The notes beneath the pieces were generated by a model. The model was not told where the DNA came from. It made no database searches and saw only the letters and a list, made by a program, of their open reading frames with translations. Of a stretch of DNA of 64,000 nt, positions 10,354-24,351 are shown in pieces. Position 1 is the first letter of the stretch; each line of letters opens with the position of its first letter. The position numbers were made by a program, and so were the translations under genes. The stretch is from Rhizophlyctis rosea (Eukaryota; Chytridiomycota; Chytridiomycetes; Rhizophlyctidales; Rhizophlyctidaceae), in the NCBI GenBank assembly GCA_027596075.1, contig JADGJC010000007.1, positions 300,645 through 364,644 on the forward strand, read 5' to 3'.

Positions 10354-13300
10354 CTATGACACATCCATACCCGAAACCTCCTTCCTAACATCTTTGAGCG
10401 TCTCCTGTATCATTCCAGCAGATTCCCGCTCGATGGCCGTATCACACAACCCAACAAGCTCCGTCTGCATCGCATCATCTAACAAATTCTCCCGCTTCGC
10501 TCGCAGAACAAGATTCTTCAATATCCGAGACGCAGCTTCACGGATCGCGGTATACTGCATACAAATTTGATTAACAATTGAAGTGCAGCAGTGTGCAGTA
10601 TAAATTAATACCCACCTTCCCATCTTCCAAAGCCGTAAACAAGGCCGTGACAAGTGTCTTCACATGATCAGCGCTGAAACCTCCATCCTCCGTCTTCTCC
10701 ACCACCTTCTCCACTGCATCCAACACCCCAATCCGGACGTTCCAGACATTGCCCTCCACGTTCTCCGCCAACACTTTTACAATCTGGTCCACGTATTTTG
10801 CTGGAATCAAGAAAGCACAAAGACGTTACTTCAAATCCTTCGCCACACAAAACAAATCCACAAAAAACAAACCTTGCGTATCCCTATTCCGCGGCCAACA
10901 CAACCCAACAGCCTTAAACGCATTCGCCTTAATCTGCAACGTCAAAGGCTTCTCCCTCGAATCATCCACATCCATATCATCCTCATCCTCCTTCCCACTC
11001 GCTGTCTCCACCAAATACTCCTCAACCTCCCCAAACCGATCCACCTCCAACGCATCCAAAACCTTCCCCAAAACCTCAATCGAAACCCGTTTATAAGGCC
11101 GATTATTCTTCTTAGCCTCCCGAATCAAAATCTTCACCACTTCCTCCACCCGTCCCTTCCCCGCACCCTTAAGCCACTCCCTCCCCTCAACACACACCGT
11201 CCCAAAAGACTCAACAACTTTCTCCTTCCCCTCCCACGTCCGCCCACCAAGCGCCTCCACAAAAATCTTCACGGCCCGATCCATCTGTCCTTCAAAGCTA
11301 CTGCCAAGACTCTTGGCAATATCTCCAATGGCCTGCGCAACCTGCCGCTTGACGCCCCACGACGGCGTCGTGGACATCAAACTCTCCGTGAGATCCATCA
11401 ACTCCGGCTGCCACAATCGTATGGCTCCAGATGAACCTGCCGTGTTCTCCTCCCAAACGTTTTGCCACACCTTTTTGAGTTCCTCTTCCGGGTCTCGAGC
11501 GCCGATGAAGGCAATGGGCAATACTTCTCCATAATGAGCCTTCAAGACGTCATTCGCATGTCGTGATATCTCGAGGAAGACAATCCCTGCGACGGAACGC
11601 TGCTCCAAATCCTCTCCTTCCAAATACGAGGTTTTGAGATGAGTCAGTAGCCTTGAAATTGCCCTGATTATGCCGTGTGATTAAGAAAATTGCTCCACAT
11701 CCACATAAATCAACACTGATTCACTCACCCCTCACTAGCAACCCGGCAAATATGCCCAATAGCAGTAGCATTCGCCTTCCTAACAACAGGACTGCGATCA
11801 TACACAACCCCACTAAGCGCCTTCAAAATCCCATCCGCATGTGGCTTCAAGTCCAACGGGATTCTCTGCACCAACGAACACACAAATCGCGCGCTACCAG
11901 CTTTGGTAGGAAGCCCAATCCCCTTCCTGATGATCGAATTCAACCGAGATACCAAAAGCGGCAAGCTTTCCGCGTCAATCTGATCGACAGCACTCTCCAA
12001 TGCATCCATCATGGGTGAATGCCTCGTTGATGCCAAACGAGACGTGTCGAGCTCTTCCTGCGAAAGGCCGTATCGCTCAGTGTGGAAGCTCAAGTAATCT
12101 ATGGAAAAGGGCACGATAAAAAATCCGAAACCGAGTTCCCAAAAAGGATGCTCATCAACCACTTACTGACGATCTGCGGCTCAAAATTCGAAAGCCCCTC
12201 CAACAGCGTCCCAACAAGTTCCGCCAAATGCGCCCTCAAGAAGACGCCTCCCTTCCGCGAAATCTTCAAAATAGTACTCAACGAATACTTCCTCACATCC
12301 TCCGCCATAGATCCCAGTCCCTTCGTCTATTCGAAATTACGTCAACATCCAATCCCAGCACCCTCAAAAACACCACCAACTCACCAAGAAAAACGGCAAC
12401 ACAATATCAACAACCTGCTGCCCCTCCTCCCTCGGCGCAACACTCGGATCACAATACCGCAACGTGATATTCGTCAACCCCTTACACGTCAAAAACGCCG
12501 CATTCCTCACACTCTCCTTGATATCATCAAGAGCCCGAAAACACATATTCCACAAATCCTGCAAATACGGCTTCAACTGCGTAATCTGCTGTCCATGCAA
12601 AAGATCCGCAAGCGCCGCACAACTAGCTTCCCGCATCCGCCATTGTCGATCTCCCATCCCCTTGATCACGTCAGTGATGATGACATCAAAGTACTCGTCC
12701 ACAGCTTTCTTTGGTTCCTTGACGAGGGTTTTCCAGATGTTTTTCATGGTTTCCGCAACGCGTTGGTTTGGATCGAACTGGTAGCGGTATAGGCGCGGGA
12801 TGAGTTTGGCGAGGTGGGGACGGAGTTCTGCTTCTGCTTGTGCGGCGATGTGACCGAATCCCATGCTGGCTCCGCGGCGGGAGTTCCAGATGGCGGAGTG
12901 GGAGGCAAGACTCATGAAACGGTAAACGAGGTCGGGTTGGTTCATGTCTGATGCGAGTGAAAGAACGGATTTGTAAGTGCTGATAGAGCCGCCGTCGGGG
13001 GACGATCCCAAAGCGTTGTCAGCGAACAGCTGGGTATCACCCGTCACGGTCTGCGGCGCGATTTTGCGCCCCTCCGTGAATGTTGATACTAGTGTTTCTA
13101 CCAGTGCATCCCTTGTGGATTGGTCTCCAATCTCATACACAAGCCCAATGCCCTTCGATGCGAGTTCCTGGGTGAAATCATCTCGGTCCGACAGCAGCTT
13201 AGAGAATGCCTCATGAATTTTCAGCGCATGAGCCTACGTTCAAAAAGTTTGATCAACGCATGCAAACACAAGTAACAACCATCTCTCCAACACATACCAC

Positions 13301-16300
13301 CACAACAGAATGCTTCCCACAATTCTTCACCACACACAACAACCACAACCCAACCGCCCGTCTCGCAACCGGCCGTCCTCCATTGACCTCCCCCAACATC
13401 TTCTCCAAAACCTTCTCCAACACCTCCTTCTTCGGCCGTCCAACCACCCCCTCCTCCCCCGTCCCCTCCACCGGGAACTCCACATCCGCAATATCCAAAT
13501 GCTGCTCCATATGCGCCGACGCAAAACTAGCCGCCACAGCGCACACCGCATCCCCAACAGTAAAGTGAACCTCGATTTGTTTAGTCAACGTCGTAGGTAA
13601 CGTATAGAAGAACGTAAGAACACTCTCAATAAGAGACGGATCCCCAACCGCCAAATCGCCCAAAGTCGTAATGCCACGTTCTTGCACCTTCGGGTCCTTG
13701 GCCGTCCGTACAAGGCTAATCAACTTCTCCACGATCGATGTCGGCGTCCACTCTTGTTTCTCCTTCTCCTGCGCCGGCTTTTCCGCAGAATCTGAATCAA
13801 CCTCCATCGACGTGGTCGCATTCTCTCCAGTAATCAGAGACCCGTATCGTCCCGCTTCAGCTAAAGCTACGCACGCCCCGATGAGTGTGATGGACGAGGA
13901 TCCCTGAAGTTCGTTGGCTATGCAAGCTGTAGCTCTCTGAAGCAAATCCTTGGAAACAAAGGACTCGTATGTGCTGGGGTACCGATATCTCAACCGACCA
14001 ATCAAGAAACCCAACCCCACAGCACTTCCATGCCGAGCTTCAAGTGTGACCTGAATCGACTCTCAGCGATTCTACCTAAAAAACGTTCAAACGGTGCGTT
14101 CTCACCTGCTTCGAACTGTCATTGATAACACCAATCTGCTCTTCCAACAACGACACAAACACCCGAGCGCGCTCCCCCTTATTCAAATCACTCGACGCAA
14201 TGATGGAGATGATGTGCGCTACGGACACTCTGGTATCAATCTTCGTCGATGACAAGAAAGACTTCAACCAGTCAATGCGATCGCTGTAGGAGTTGGCTAA
14301 TGACGATGGTCCCAAAGATACAATCTCCAAAAGGCATGAAGATGCGACCGACAGGAGGAGTGCATCTGTAAACAAAAATCAACAAAATTAACAAAACCCA
14401 CGGCCGGTGAGCAAATGATTGACATGGACATACCTGCGCCGTCCGACTTCAAAGCCAATTCCAGCAAATCCAAATACAACCGAAGTCCACTCGGCTTATC
14501 AGCCGCAGCAGACTCCTCCCACATACTCTTAACAGCACCCCTGACAGCCGCCCGCGTCTTCGGATCCATAACCCTCGACTCCTCCTCACTGACATACGTG
14601 AAATCCTCCACATCCGCTCTTGGATCAGCCCTTACCAACAACAACCGTCTTAAAAACTCCAACGCATGCGTAAACGAATCCGCCGTAAAGCCCCCCACCC
14701 ACCGCACCCCCGGCAACTTAATCTGATTAGCTGGAGACTTACGACTCATTTCAGCAATCAGGGAAACCATCGCGTTAAAATTTGGTAGGGACTGTCGGTA
14801 GGTGGTCAACAGGTTGGATTCCTCCACGGGTTTGGCAGCGGCGGGTGGAGCATCGGGGAACTTTAGACCGCGACGTGCCTCGTCTCGTACTTCCAGCTTG
14901 GCGTCTCCCGCCGCGAGGAGGCAGATGTATCGTGCAAGTGGATAGGTGAATGGGAAGATGGCGTTGTTGTAACGGATTGCTGCGTATCGAGCTTGGTGCT
15001 CTACCTATGCGTTTTTCAGCCGAGAAGCAACAAAGACCAAAAGAGTGACAGCTATGGATCTTACCTTGCCAATATTATCCAACAAGACCGACTCCAGCTC
15101 AGACTGCTTCTGAGCATCGGACCCAATGTCTTTGTAGGCTTCAATCATCGTCACCAGCGCCTCCTGTACCGACACTCGAACATTCCTTTCCTCCGTCGAA
15201 ACAGCCTTGAAGAATGACAAAAGGATGCTGACATCGCTGGTGAAGAGTTTAGTTGCTGTGAAGGAGACATTAGCCCTATAGACATATGGCACGTGCAAAA
15301 TCAGATCGGAAGTCAGATATACCTCGCCGAGAAAGAAGCCCGACAGCTTCATACGCAAAACCACGTAAACTCTCTTGCTCCTGTCCTGTCTCGTTGCCGC
15401 CTTCATTGATGAACTTCAACAGTCCAGATAGGAGAACCGGCGCAATAGGTGTGATTTTTGCATCTGACGCCGTGCGAGCAATCCACTGAACAAAAGACAT
15501 GCCCGCCGCTCGCAGTTTTGGTGTAGTTCCTTCCCCTGCAGGCAATGTTATCAATAATGCAAAATGCCAATGCCTAGGAATGAGCATGACCTACCGTACA
15601 AAGCATCGAATGCGACCTGCAACATTTGAGGAAACTGGTTTGCGGCGTACGCGGAACGCAACAGGAAGGAAAGAACACGATTCTTGAGCGCATGCGTCCC
15701 CGGACTGCGATATGTATCGGCATCTGCACCATTGACAAAGAATCATGAGAATCGCCATTGCATGTGCCATACTTTCGAAAACAACTCACTCTTCACGTTC
15801 CCTGTTCCTTGATATAGCGCGTACAATGTCTCCACCACCTGACATGCTCATTAACGAAATGAAGATACATGAAACAATGAGACTTTCGCACCTGTTGGTC
15901 CTCCATATTGGGTTTAGCGTGCCGTTTCAGCCCGTCTTCCCCTGCCGAAAGCACCTCATGATCAGAGTCGGCAGAAGCAATGACGTAGATCTTGAACCTC
16001 TCCAGCACGAGCAATGTGCCAGGGACGATGTTGAATGTGGAGATGAAGCGTAACAGACCCAACTTGATTTCTCGCAAGTCAGTTGATGACTTTGCCCAGG
16101 CGGATTTTCCATCATTCGTGATGAACTTCACTGCTGAGGAGGATAAGCCTGGAGGGACGGATGGAGGCGCTGCGGGTTCAGAAGATGCGGTGCCGGCACT
16201 GAGAGGTGTTTGCACTTTGACGACTGGGGGCCTGTACATCACTAAATCCGCAATATTGTCCAGCCAAAAAGACAAGTCAGATAAATTGTCGGCAAAATGG

Positions 16301-17038
16301 AATGGATCTTCCTCGGTAAATGTTCGGAATCTGTATCTAGATAGCACTGGCGCCGCCATATGGAAGACTGTGTTCTGCTGTGCGGGCAACAGTTTGCTGA
16401 CTCCTTGGACCAATTTGGGAAGCAAGGCTATTTGTTCCTGGAAAAAGGCAATCGATTAGTTCAAATGACGATGAATATGAAGGATAAGGTTGATGTCATA
16501 TATACCTCTTCCGATAAACGTCCAAATCCCATTTCGACGTAGATAAGTGCGAAACTTCGTACCAAGGCCCCAGAAGTTGGAGATTTGAATTGATCTACTA
16601 GAGCAGGCAAGCATGGAATAGGTAATGCGGGGTTGGATTTGAATCGTTTTGAAACATGGGAGCAAATGGAGGTCGTCTATGATGATCATGAATTGAGTAA
16701 AACTGAATAAAAATTCCATATGCACTAAAATATTTATTGACAACCTTTTGTCGCACTGCCTGATGTGGACTGTCCAATTTCTATTGTGGAGCATACACGA
16801 CGCATATTAGTTGCCGTTCCTTTCAGCTCAACTTTCGACGCAGCGATCACTGACCAAAAGTAACGGCGGCAGGAAGACGTTCACGACTTTGACAAACTTG
16901 TCTTCTGTGTCTGCTAGGGCAAGCCGCAGCTCCACATTTTCGAGCAATTCTATAGGGTACACATATTTGTTAAATGGGGTCTGAGCAAGGACTCGTCCAA
17001 TAACCCATGAGCACGGTACCAAGTTCTTTCTCCGCCAT
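10354..17038 (-). CDS. ECM29: ECM29 proteasome adaptor and scaffold
   Basis: A large HEAT-repeat protein broken by many short introns. Proposed first exons: 17038-17020 (19 nt), 16949-16855, 16780-16745 (36 nt), 16676-16506, 16437-15892; the frame then continues through many exons to the TAG at 10354. The N-terminus (ENVELRLALADTEDKF, then FLPPLLLKLDS) matches the start of Ecm29. Hallmark segments include RRGASMGFGHIAAQAE, RLYRYQFDPNQRVAE and DRQWRMREASCAALADLL. Ecm29 holds the 26S proteasome core and regulatory particles together, links proteasomes to motors and endosomes, and takes part in stress-induced disassembly. I estimate roughly 1,800-1,900 residues, the normal family size. The donor after the third exon has two candidate positions. 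It is divergent from SAC3/GANP. Confidence 0.92.
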
Positions 17039-17737
17039 GCTTGCAAGCGTGACTCCCCGCAACACGAATGGTAACTGATTAGGAGTTGTTCACTTGGAAG
17101 TGAACTGTAGTTTTGAACACGGTATAATCACTAGCCAACTTTATAGGTATCCAATAGGGGTTTCTTTTGGAGGAATTCAAGGGAAGCTGTGAGGTTTGAA
17201 CTCGAGACATGATGCCTCTTCCTCACCAGGCCACTGCCATCACACCCAATTCCAAGTGCGCAGCGCCCAAATGAATTTCAAAGCCACTGGCAGCAAGAGA
17301 CCAGGGTCCTCTGAGACAGGAGAGGCTGTTCGACCAGGGTCAGCACTTGAATCAGGGTTCAGCGGAAGGGTCCTAGGAGCAAGGCTCAATTCAGTCACGA
17401 TGACTCACCAGTCACTGACAGACTGAATGACAGCTGTCCATTTCGCTCCCTTTTGTCTTGCGTCTTGCTCTCCCAGCCAGCGCAGCACTTCTCTTCCTCC
17501 AACAGAATTTCCCAAATAACAAACGGCTTCTATCTTGCCGGTTGTGAGGGTATAAACCCGAACTCTCTAGACTACTGCCCTTCCTCCTGCCAAGCCAGCT
17601 AGCCTCAGGAAGGTTTTACTCGGCTCTCAACACTACATCTCTTTCGACAGACAACAGTGGAGAATTATACTGCGACGGTGAAACTGCCCTCAGGGCTCTT
17701 TGGGTAGAGGAACAAAAGCCCTCAAGGCCTTTTCAGC
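17039..17737. promoter_or_regulatory. Divergent promoter region with tRNA-like remnant
   Basis: About 700 bases lie between the ECM29 and SAC3/GANP start codons. On the minus strand, 17239-17191 contains a box A-like TGGCAGTGG followed ~25 nt later by a box B-like GTTCAAACC, but the flanks cannot form a tRNA acceptor stem. It may be a decayed tRNA or SINE head. No protein-coding gene was seen. Confidence 0.4.
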
Positions 17738-20700
17738 ATGGTACGTCCTCTTTCACACCACCTAGTCAGAATAGAGATCGTAGGACAACCGACGTGCAAG
17801 GGTGACCGCTGACACAAACCCTTTTTTGAAAGGAGCAGGCTAACCAATTCAATGGTGCCGGTCGAGGACAATTTCCCGTAGGCGCTCAGACATTTGGGGC
17901 GCAAAATGGTTACGCACAGACCGGCGGGACCGATGGTGAGCTAACGGTCGGCTTTGGAGGCCCTTCAGCACCTGCGGGAGGTGCATTCAGAAACGGGGGC
18001 GGGGCAGCTCAGTTCCTGTCGCCATCTGGGTTCTCGCAAAGGGGTGGGAGTGGGGCCGGGCAGCGGGGTGGCTTCAAAGGTCCGGGCACTGGGAAGCATA
18101 GTGGTCGCGGCCGTGCTAGACATCTCACAAGGGATTTCCGCATGAACCCCGTTCAACCAGCCGGTATGATCTGCAGCGAGTGTGAACTTTCATTTGGGAC
18201 AGCACTGCTTCTTTTCGGTCTTCGATTTCAATCTTCAACGCGAAACTAAATCCATTGTTCATACTTGCTCTCTCCTCTCGAACAAACGTTTGGATATATG
18301 GCAGCGTCCGCACTCACTTCCACATTTGGCGCTGGTGGCGTCGACGCATTTGCTGAAGACCAGTCCGGCTCTGGAGGGGACGATGACCAAATGATGGATG
18401 ACGGTGGGATGTCTGATGGATCAGCATCGGGCTGGCAGCAGTCGGGATCTCCGTCATTTACGCCGGCGCCTCTTGCGGCCAATTCCTTTGCACAATCAGC
18501 GTTTACGGGAACCAAACCATTCGGATCACAATTTGCTCCCGGCAGTCCGCGCGCAGGCCAAGGGGCATTTGGGTCGACATCTGTTTTTGCCAATATGAGG
18601 TAAGACGTGCCAATTAAGAATGTTGAACAGTATCCTGATTCATTCCTTTGACAGTACAAATAGTGCTTCTCTGGCCGTTCAAGAACGCGCAACCCAACCG
18701 AAACAAAGAAGTCATAAAGAAGGGAATTCCGTGCGCACACGGATTGCCGAGACATTTCAGAAGGTTCGTTGCGGAACGATTCAGCATGCTGTCGTTGGAG
18801 TGGTGAATATCGTCGTTAACAAAGGCAACCGCAGATGAAAGAGCAACGACCGGCAATGATGCAGAAGTTCATCAAGGAAGGGACGATGATGGACCCGCAA
18901 AAGAGATACAGACTTGAGGAAGCATTCGATTTGGTTGGGCAGTGTCAGACCATGTGCCCAGAGTACGAAAGCTTTGAGCGGGGCGCTCATGGGCCATTGC
19001 ACGAATTTGAGAAGGTCGGTTAGTGCTTTCTTTTGGCGAGATGGCGGCGTTCGCATTGAAGACATAACATTTCATCGCCAGAGTGAACAATACGACGAAA
19101 ACGGCAATCAAGTTACATATAGCGATGGTGACCCAGTAATGGAGATGAATCCAGACTTGACGGTCAAACGCTATCGTAGGGCCGCGGCCGATGACGAAAA
19201 GCCCTTACCTAGTGACATTCGTCCTGCTCCGGTGCTGAAGGTAATTGGCTGTAACGATCCTGTAGACTTTTGACGATGGATACTGATAACTGGCTACGCA
19301 GAGAACCTTAGACTACCTTTTCTATACAATATTGGAAGAGAAGGGCCTCGCGGAATCGCACTCGTTCATTCGAGACCGTACCCGGGCCATCAGAACCGAT
19401 CTTACCTTGCAAAACATCCGCGACATGAATGCTGTAGAGATAGACGAGCGTATTGCTCGCTTTCATTTGATTACGGCGCACCAGCTATGCGAGATGGAAG
19501 GATTTGACTACAAGCTTGAGTTGGAGCAACTTCGCAAAAGTATGTGGATACTACATAAGAAGGACACCTGGGCAAAATACTCATCTATTACTATAGCACT
19601 ACAATCATTAAAGGAGTTCTATGACGAGCTCCGCCAACGTGGCGTAGTTGCGCCCAACGAAGCCGAGTTCAGGGCATACTATCTGATGACGCACATTGAT
19701 CTCGACGAGTTGAGGTTCAGTCAAGTCCTGCAGCAGTCGAACCATTTGCTGGGCCATCCCTACCTGCAATTGGCCTGCAAATTGAGGAGCCTACTGAAGG
19801 GAGTATATCCGAAGGGCAAAGATCTCACCTTGACTGCCTACGCGAAGCTCTTCAACACGATTGCATCCCCATCCACACCTTACCTACTTGCGTGCGCGCT
19901 GCATACTCATTTCCTTGCGATAAGGCAGAAGGCGTTGCGGGATATGTTTACGACGATCAAGTCGACACATGCGGCGGGGGATACGTTGTATCCGTTGTTG
20001 GATGTTGTGAAGTTGCTTGGATATGATTCGGAGGAGAAGGCGCTTGCGGCGGTGAATCATTTTAATTTTGCGACGTTTACGAGGGATGGGGTGATGTATG
20101 TTGATTTTGATCCGGATAAGAGGAGGCCGTATAAAGGTATGGGTCTTTGAACTGAGATTCTCATTGCGAGCCAATTGGAACTGAATTTCGAAATTGCAGA
20201 GGGGGAAAAGGATCCTTTGGTTCGACGGGTTGAACATCGGTTGTTGGAGTCGAAAGTGGGCAATCCAATTACACCGGCAACATGGATCGCGTTGATTGAT
20301 GGACAGATACCCCCCTTGACGCAACCTGTCCCCGATCCGATTCCTACCCTTTCCACTCGTATGCCTGTGTCGCGACTGGCGGCAACCGGGCTTTTCGACC
20401 CTGATACATCTACGCCGTCATCTATATTTGCAGTTACTCTCACCCCTCTGGAGAAACAGGCTTCCCGCTTGTTGGTATCACCGCCTTCCTCGCCCTTCGT
20501 GTCCGCTTCTGGACCTTCCGCCGCTCCCAAAGTAGATGGACCTAGTCAGCCAGGGAGCGTGGGCCCAATACCTGCGGGTGCATCCAACGCTTGGTCAGGG
20601 ATCAATGTTCCACCATCCAATATCCCCTTTCCCGCCTCCGCTCCTTCTGCCCCACCCGCATTCCCTGCGCTTGCGAGACCTTCAGCTGCCGGCGGCTTCC

Positions 20701-23700
20701 AGATGCCGAATGGCTCACCAGCACCTCCTCCACCCGTTCCCGCATCTGCTTCTTGGATATCGAACGTCGCTCAGCCGGCCGTCAGTATACCTGCATCCGC
20801 AGCAACTACAACACCAGTAAATCAGTTCAACGTCGGCAATGTACAGCAGGTTAATGGAATAGCCATAACCTCAACCGCACCGCCGATCCAAAATGTGGCA
20901 GGCCTCACTTCAAACGCCAATGGGATAGTGTCTTCTACATTCCCCATCACCCCAGCCCAACCCGCACCAACGCAAAACGTCGGTGCGCTCTTCACCCCAC
21001 CGAGTTTCCAGGATAGCACAAAGGTTGTACGAAGCTTTCCACCGTTAACGGGCGGACCCGCCTTTCCTGTCGCTCCGTCGCAACCGACGGCACAAACCAA
21101 TCAGCAGTCCTTCAGTACGTCTTGGCAAACATCTGTTACAATATCCGGCTCAAATCAGTCTGGTGGATCTTCGTCCACATCGTTCTTTACAGCGTCACAG
21201 CCATCAGTTCCACCGGCAATACCGATCATTACCGTGCAATCTCCTACACCGGCAGCTAATGCACAACAACCGTTTACTCCTTTCTCCTTATTCCCAACCG
21301 CAGCAGTAGCACAGCAACCTCCAGCGCAGGCTGGTAATGTTGTGCAGTCGTCGCCTTCGCTCTCCATGTTCTCGACCACGCCGATACTGCAACCATCTCC
21401 AGCCCCACCGGCGGCTGCATCGAACATGGCGGGCTCGCAAACGTTACCGGCACAACCGGCTCAACCAACTCCAAGTGCTATCTTTGTCTCACCTTCCGTA
21501 TATCCTCCGGCGCCGATCCCGCTCCCATCAACCCCATCAATAGCAACCGTGTCAAACATTCCAGTAACGTCGAACATGGAGAGCGCAACAGCTCCTGCGA
21601 ATCGACTGGCATCGGTTGTACCGACCACTGGAGGGACACGTGCGTCACCAGTAACGAATGGACCCATACCTCAACGTCGCGCATCAGTAGCAACCCCAAC
21701 TCCAAAAGTCGTGCCAGTAGGTAGGAACGAGGATGCGGCCCAAAGTGGAGATGAAAGTGCCAGTGAAGCATGGGACGGGCGGCAAATTGATAATCGTCGG
21801 GACGTATCGGCTGAGATTGATGCAGAAAGGCAGCGGCAGAAGGCAGCCAAGAAGCTTGCCAGCATGCAAAGCTGTGCGACGGGACCTAGCTGGACTACTC
21901 CTGTGAAGAAGCAGATTGTTGGGATCTCACCGGGGAAGAAGGTGGCCCTGCAAAAGTTTACGGTATGTGGGAAAAAAAATTGAGATTTTCATTGTCGTTA
22001 TCTTTGAACTAATGTACTCCCACCCTTCAGGCGACCCGTCCAACCGTAGAATCCCTCAATATCGCGGAGATTGTGCTTCCTCACCTCCTAGCACGAGAAG
22101 CGGAAACGAATCAGCCGCGCACCATTCATTTCAAATTGGCGGTTAATACTCCTTGGGATGGGGCGAGCACGGTGCAGGGTGCGATGTGCGGTAGCATGCT
22201 GCGAAGATTGATGGGGTCTTCGGATACGGAGGATGAGCAGCTGGATCCGCATGTGACGTCTTGTCGGGTACTTCAGAAGACGGGTGCGACGGGGAGGTTT
22301 TCGGAGTGTTGGGGGGTTGTGAGTCATGTGGATGTTGCGTGGGAGGGTGGGAGTGAAGTTGTGGTGAGTTTGTTTTGTGAGGTTTTGAGATTGAGGTTTG
22401 GTTATTGATGATTGATGGATAGCCGAATGCGAAGGCGCTTGGTTCTGGTATCAATGTTGCGTTGTTCCAGTTCGATGTTTTGAATGAGGAGGAGGTTGTG
22501 GAACAGTGAGTATTTGGTGCATCGCTTTTGCTTGACTTCTCATGAATTAAGAATCTGTCAAAAATAGAACTTTCTGGGAATACGAGCGAAAGCGCATGGA
22601 GGGTTTCTTGAAGACGTTGCCTCTTCAGGCCAAGCGAGCGGGGCACAGGATTCCGGTTGTTCTCGTGCACTGGACGGATCAGGAGTCAGCTGAAGATATT
22701 CGAACGCGAGCGTCGAATGCGCTTAGATTGAAGGATATCAGCGCAACGTATCCGGTTGAGAGCTTTATTTGGGTGCATGTGCCTCTCGCGGAAGGTCTCA
22801 ACAATTCGTCGGTGGCGTCAAGGGCTATTGTTGAAGGATTGAAAGACGCTTTGGAGATATGTCCGCTTGAGCCAGACTTCAAATTCAATGCATACTATGG
22901 TAAGCGATGACGTATGATTTGTGGATATGTGCAGGCACTGACCCACATTCATAGACTTTTTGGAGAAGCGGCTGTTGGGAAGAGGGGTTTATTGGGCTTC
23001 GGAGCGCCAGATTGAACGACAATGTACTCGTAATATGGGTATGTTTCCTACTACGTACCGGCGATCGTTGGCAGGAGCTCTGAAACCATGTTACCTCCAC
23101 AGCATTGAACCCATCACGGAACGCATCGATCTTCAATACTCTGGTCGACAACTTCAACAATTGCCTGGAGGCTTTCGTCAATGTCGTGGCGAACCCTGGA
23201 AATGAAGAAATCGCCTTCCCGGCGGCGGAGTTTGCGTACGTGGGAGACGGTGATCATGGGAAGGAGCGTGGGCGGGTTCCGTTGGATTGGAACGATGTTG
23301 AGAGAATCAATAGCGTTCAGGATGAGTTCCGGATGTTTGGCGTTCCCCGTCTGAGTGAGGGTGGGGATGAGGTGGTTCCGGAGTTGGAGGAGTGGGGTGG
23401 ACATCTTCCGGAGGTTTTAAGGTGGGTTTTGGTTTTGGAGTTGTTGTTCTGGGAATGTTAAGCTGACAACGTTGGTTATTTTTGCAGACCTTTGTGGACG
23501 ATGTATTACGGTGTTGCGTTGAAGGTCACGAGCAACCTTGAAGTAGAGGATGTGGAGGCAAAGTTGCAGAAGATTGCGCACCGGTTTTCGGAGTTTGCGA
23601 CCAACATCGATGGTACGGATGTTTGACAGCCAATTCACGATGTCATAGTGCTCACAAAATTCGTTCTTTCATCTGCAATAGAGGGCCATAACTTCCCCGT

Positions 23701-24351
23701 CATCGAACTCGCGAACGATATCTTCGGCATGGTGTCGACCGCCTTGGATGAGAAACTTCAAACACACGAACTGCTCAAGATTCTGCCGTACCTGCCGCAA
23801 TTGGCTGATAAATATGCGCGAGTCGCCAGCGAGTCCATACACCATCGAATGGCAAAATGGCATTCGACTGTGGTGACTTGGAAGCGGGAAGATGGGAAAC
23901 GGAAACATTCGGTGGGGGATGGTGCGGAGGGGAACCTTAAGGTGAATGGATCGCCGCCGAAGAGGAGGCGGGAAAGTGGGGGTGAAGTGGGGATTAGGCA
24001 AGATAAGGGGAAGGGGCCGGTGGTTGCGTTGGAGAATGAGCAGATGCATGTCAGGTAAGCAGTTTTTGTCGGTGTGCATCATCTTTACGCCTGCTGACAT
24101 TTTTGGATTTTTTCAGTCCCGCACGACGTCAAAACACTCCCCTCCCGCAAATCCCCGCCGTTCGTGCTATCGAAACCCCCATATCACCAGATCGCGACGC
24201 AGAAGTAGCGCGTTTGGCGGCACAACAAAAGTCGTTAGATGACACCATTCGGGCTATGGAGGCTTCTTTGAAAGAAGCGGAAGCAAGAGAAGGGCAAATC
24301 GAGAGTCATCCGCCGCCGCTCGCGTTACTCGCGATTTTGGAGGAATCGTGA
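17738..24351 (+). CDS. SAC3: SAC3/GANP mRNA export scaffold (TREX-2)
   Basis: Sixteen exons join in consistent phase: 17738-17740, 17839-18163, 18305-18599, 18655-18763, 18835-19014, 19082-19240, 19302-20136, 20200-21962, 22031-22363, 22423-22505, 22568-22899, 22955-23038, 23103-23421, 23488-23612, 23682-24054, 24117-24351; 1,850 residues. The first exon is the ATG alone. Residues 1-230 are Gly-rich with scattered FG motifs (QTFG, KPFG, AFGS), like the FG end of animal GANP that contacts nuclear pores. Residues ~245-635 are the SAC3/PCI domain (GQCQTMCPEYE, PLPSDIRPAPVLK). A ~570-residue Pro/Ala/Ser/Thr-rich linker follows, with a charged helix near its end that could be the Sus1/centrin-binding helix. 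The C-terminal ~620 residues resemble the GANP C-terminal region. Sac3 scaffolds TREX-2, coupling transcription to mRNA export at pores. Confidence 0.9.

Noticed and set aside
17150..17265. Intact tRNA gene
   Set aside because: Box-like words are present, but the T-arm pairs at only three positions and the acceptor ends do not pair.
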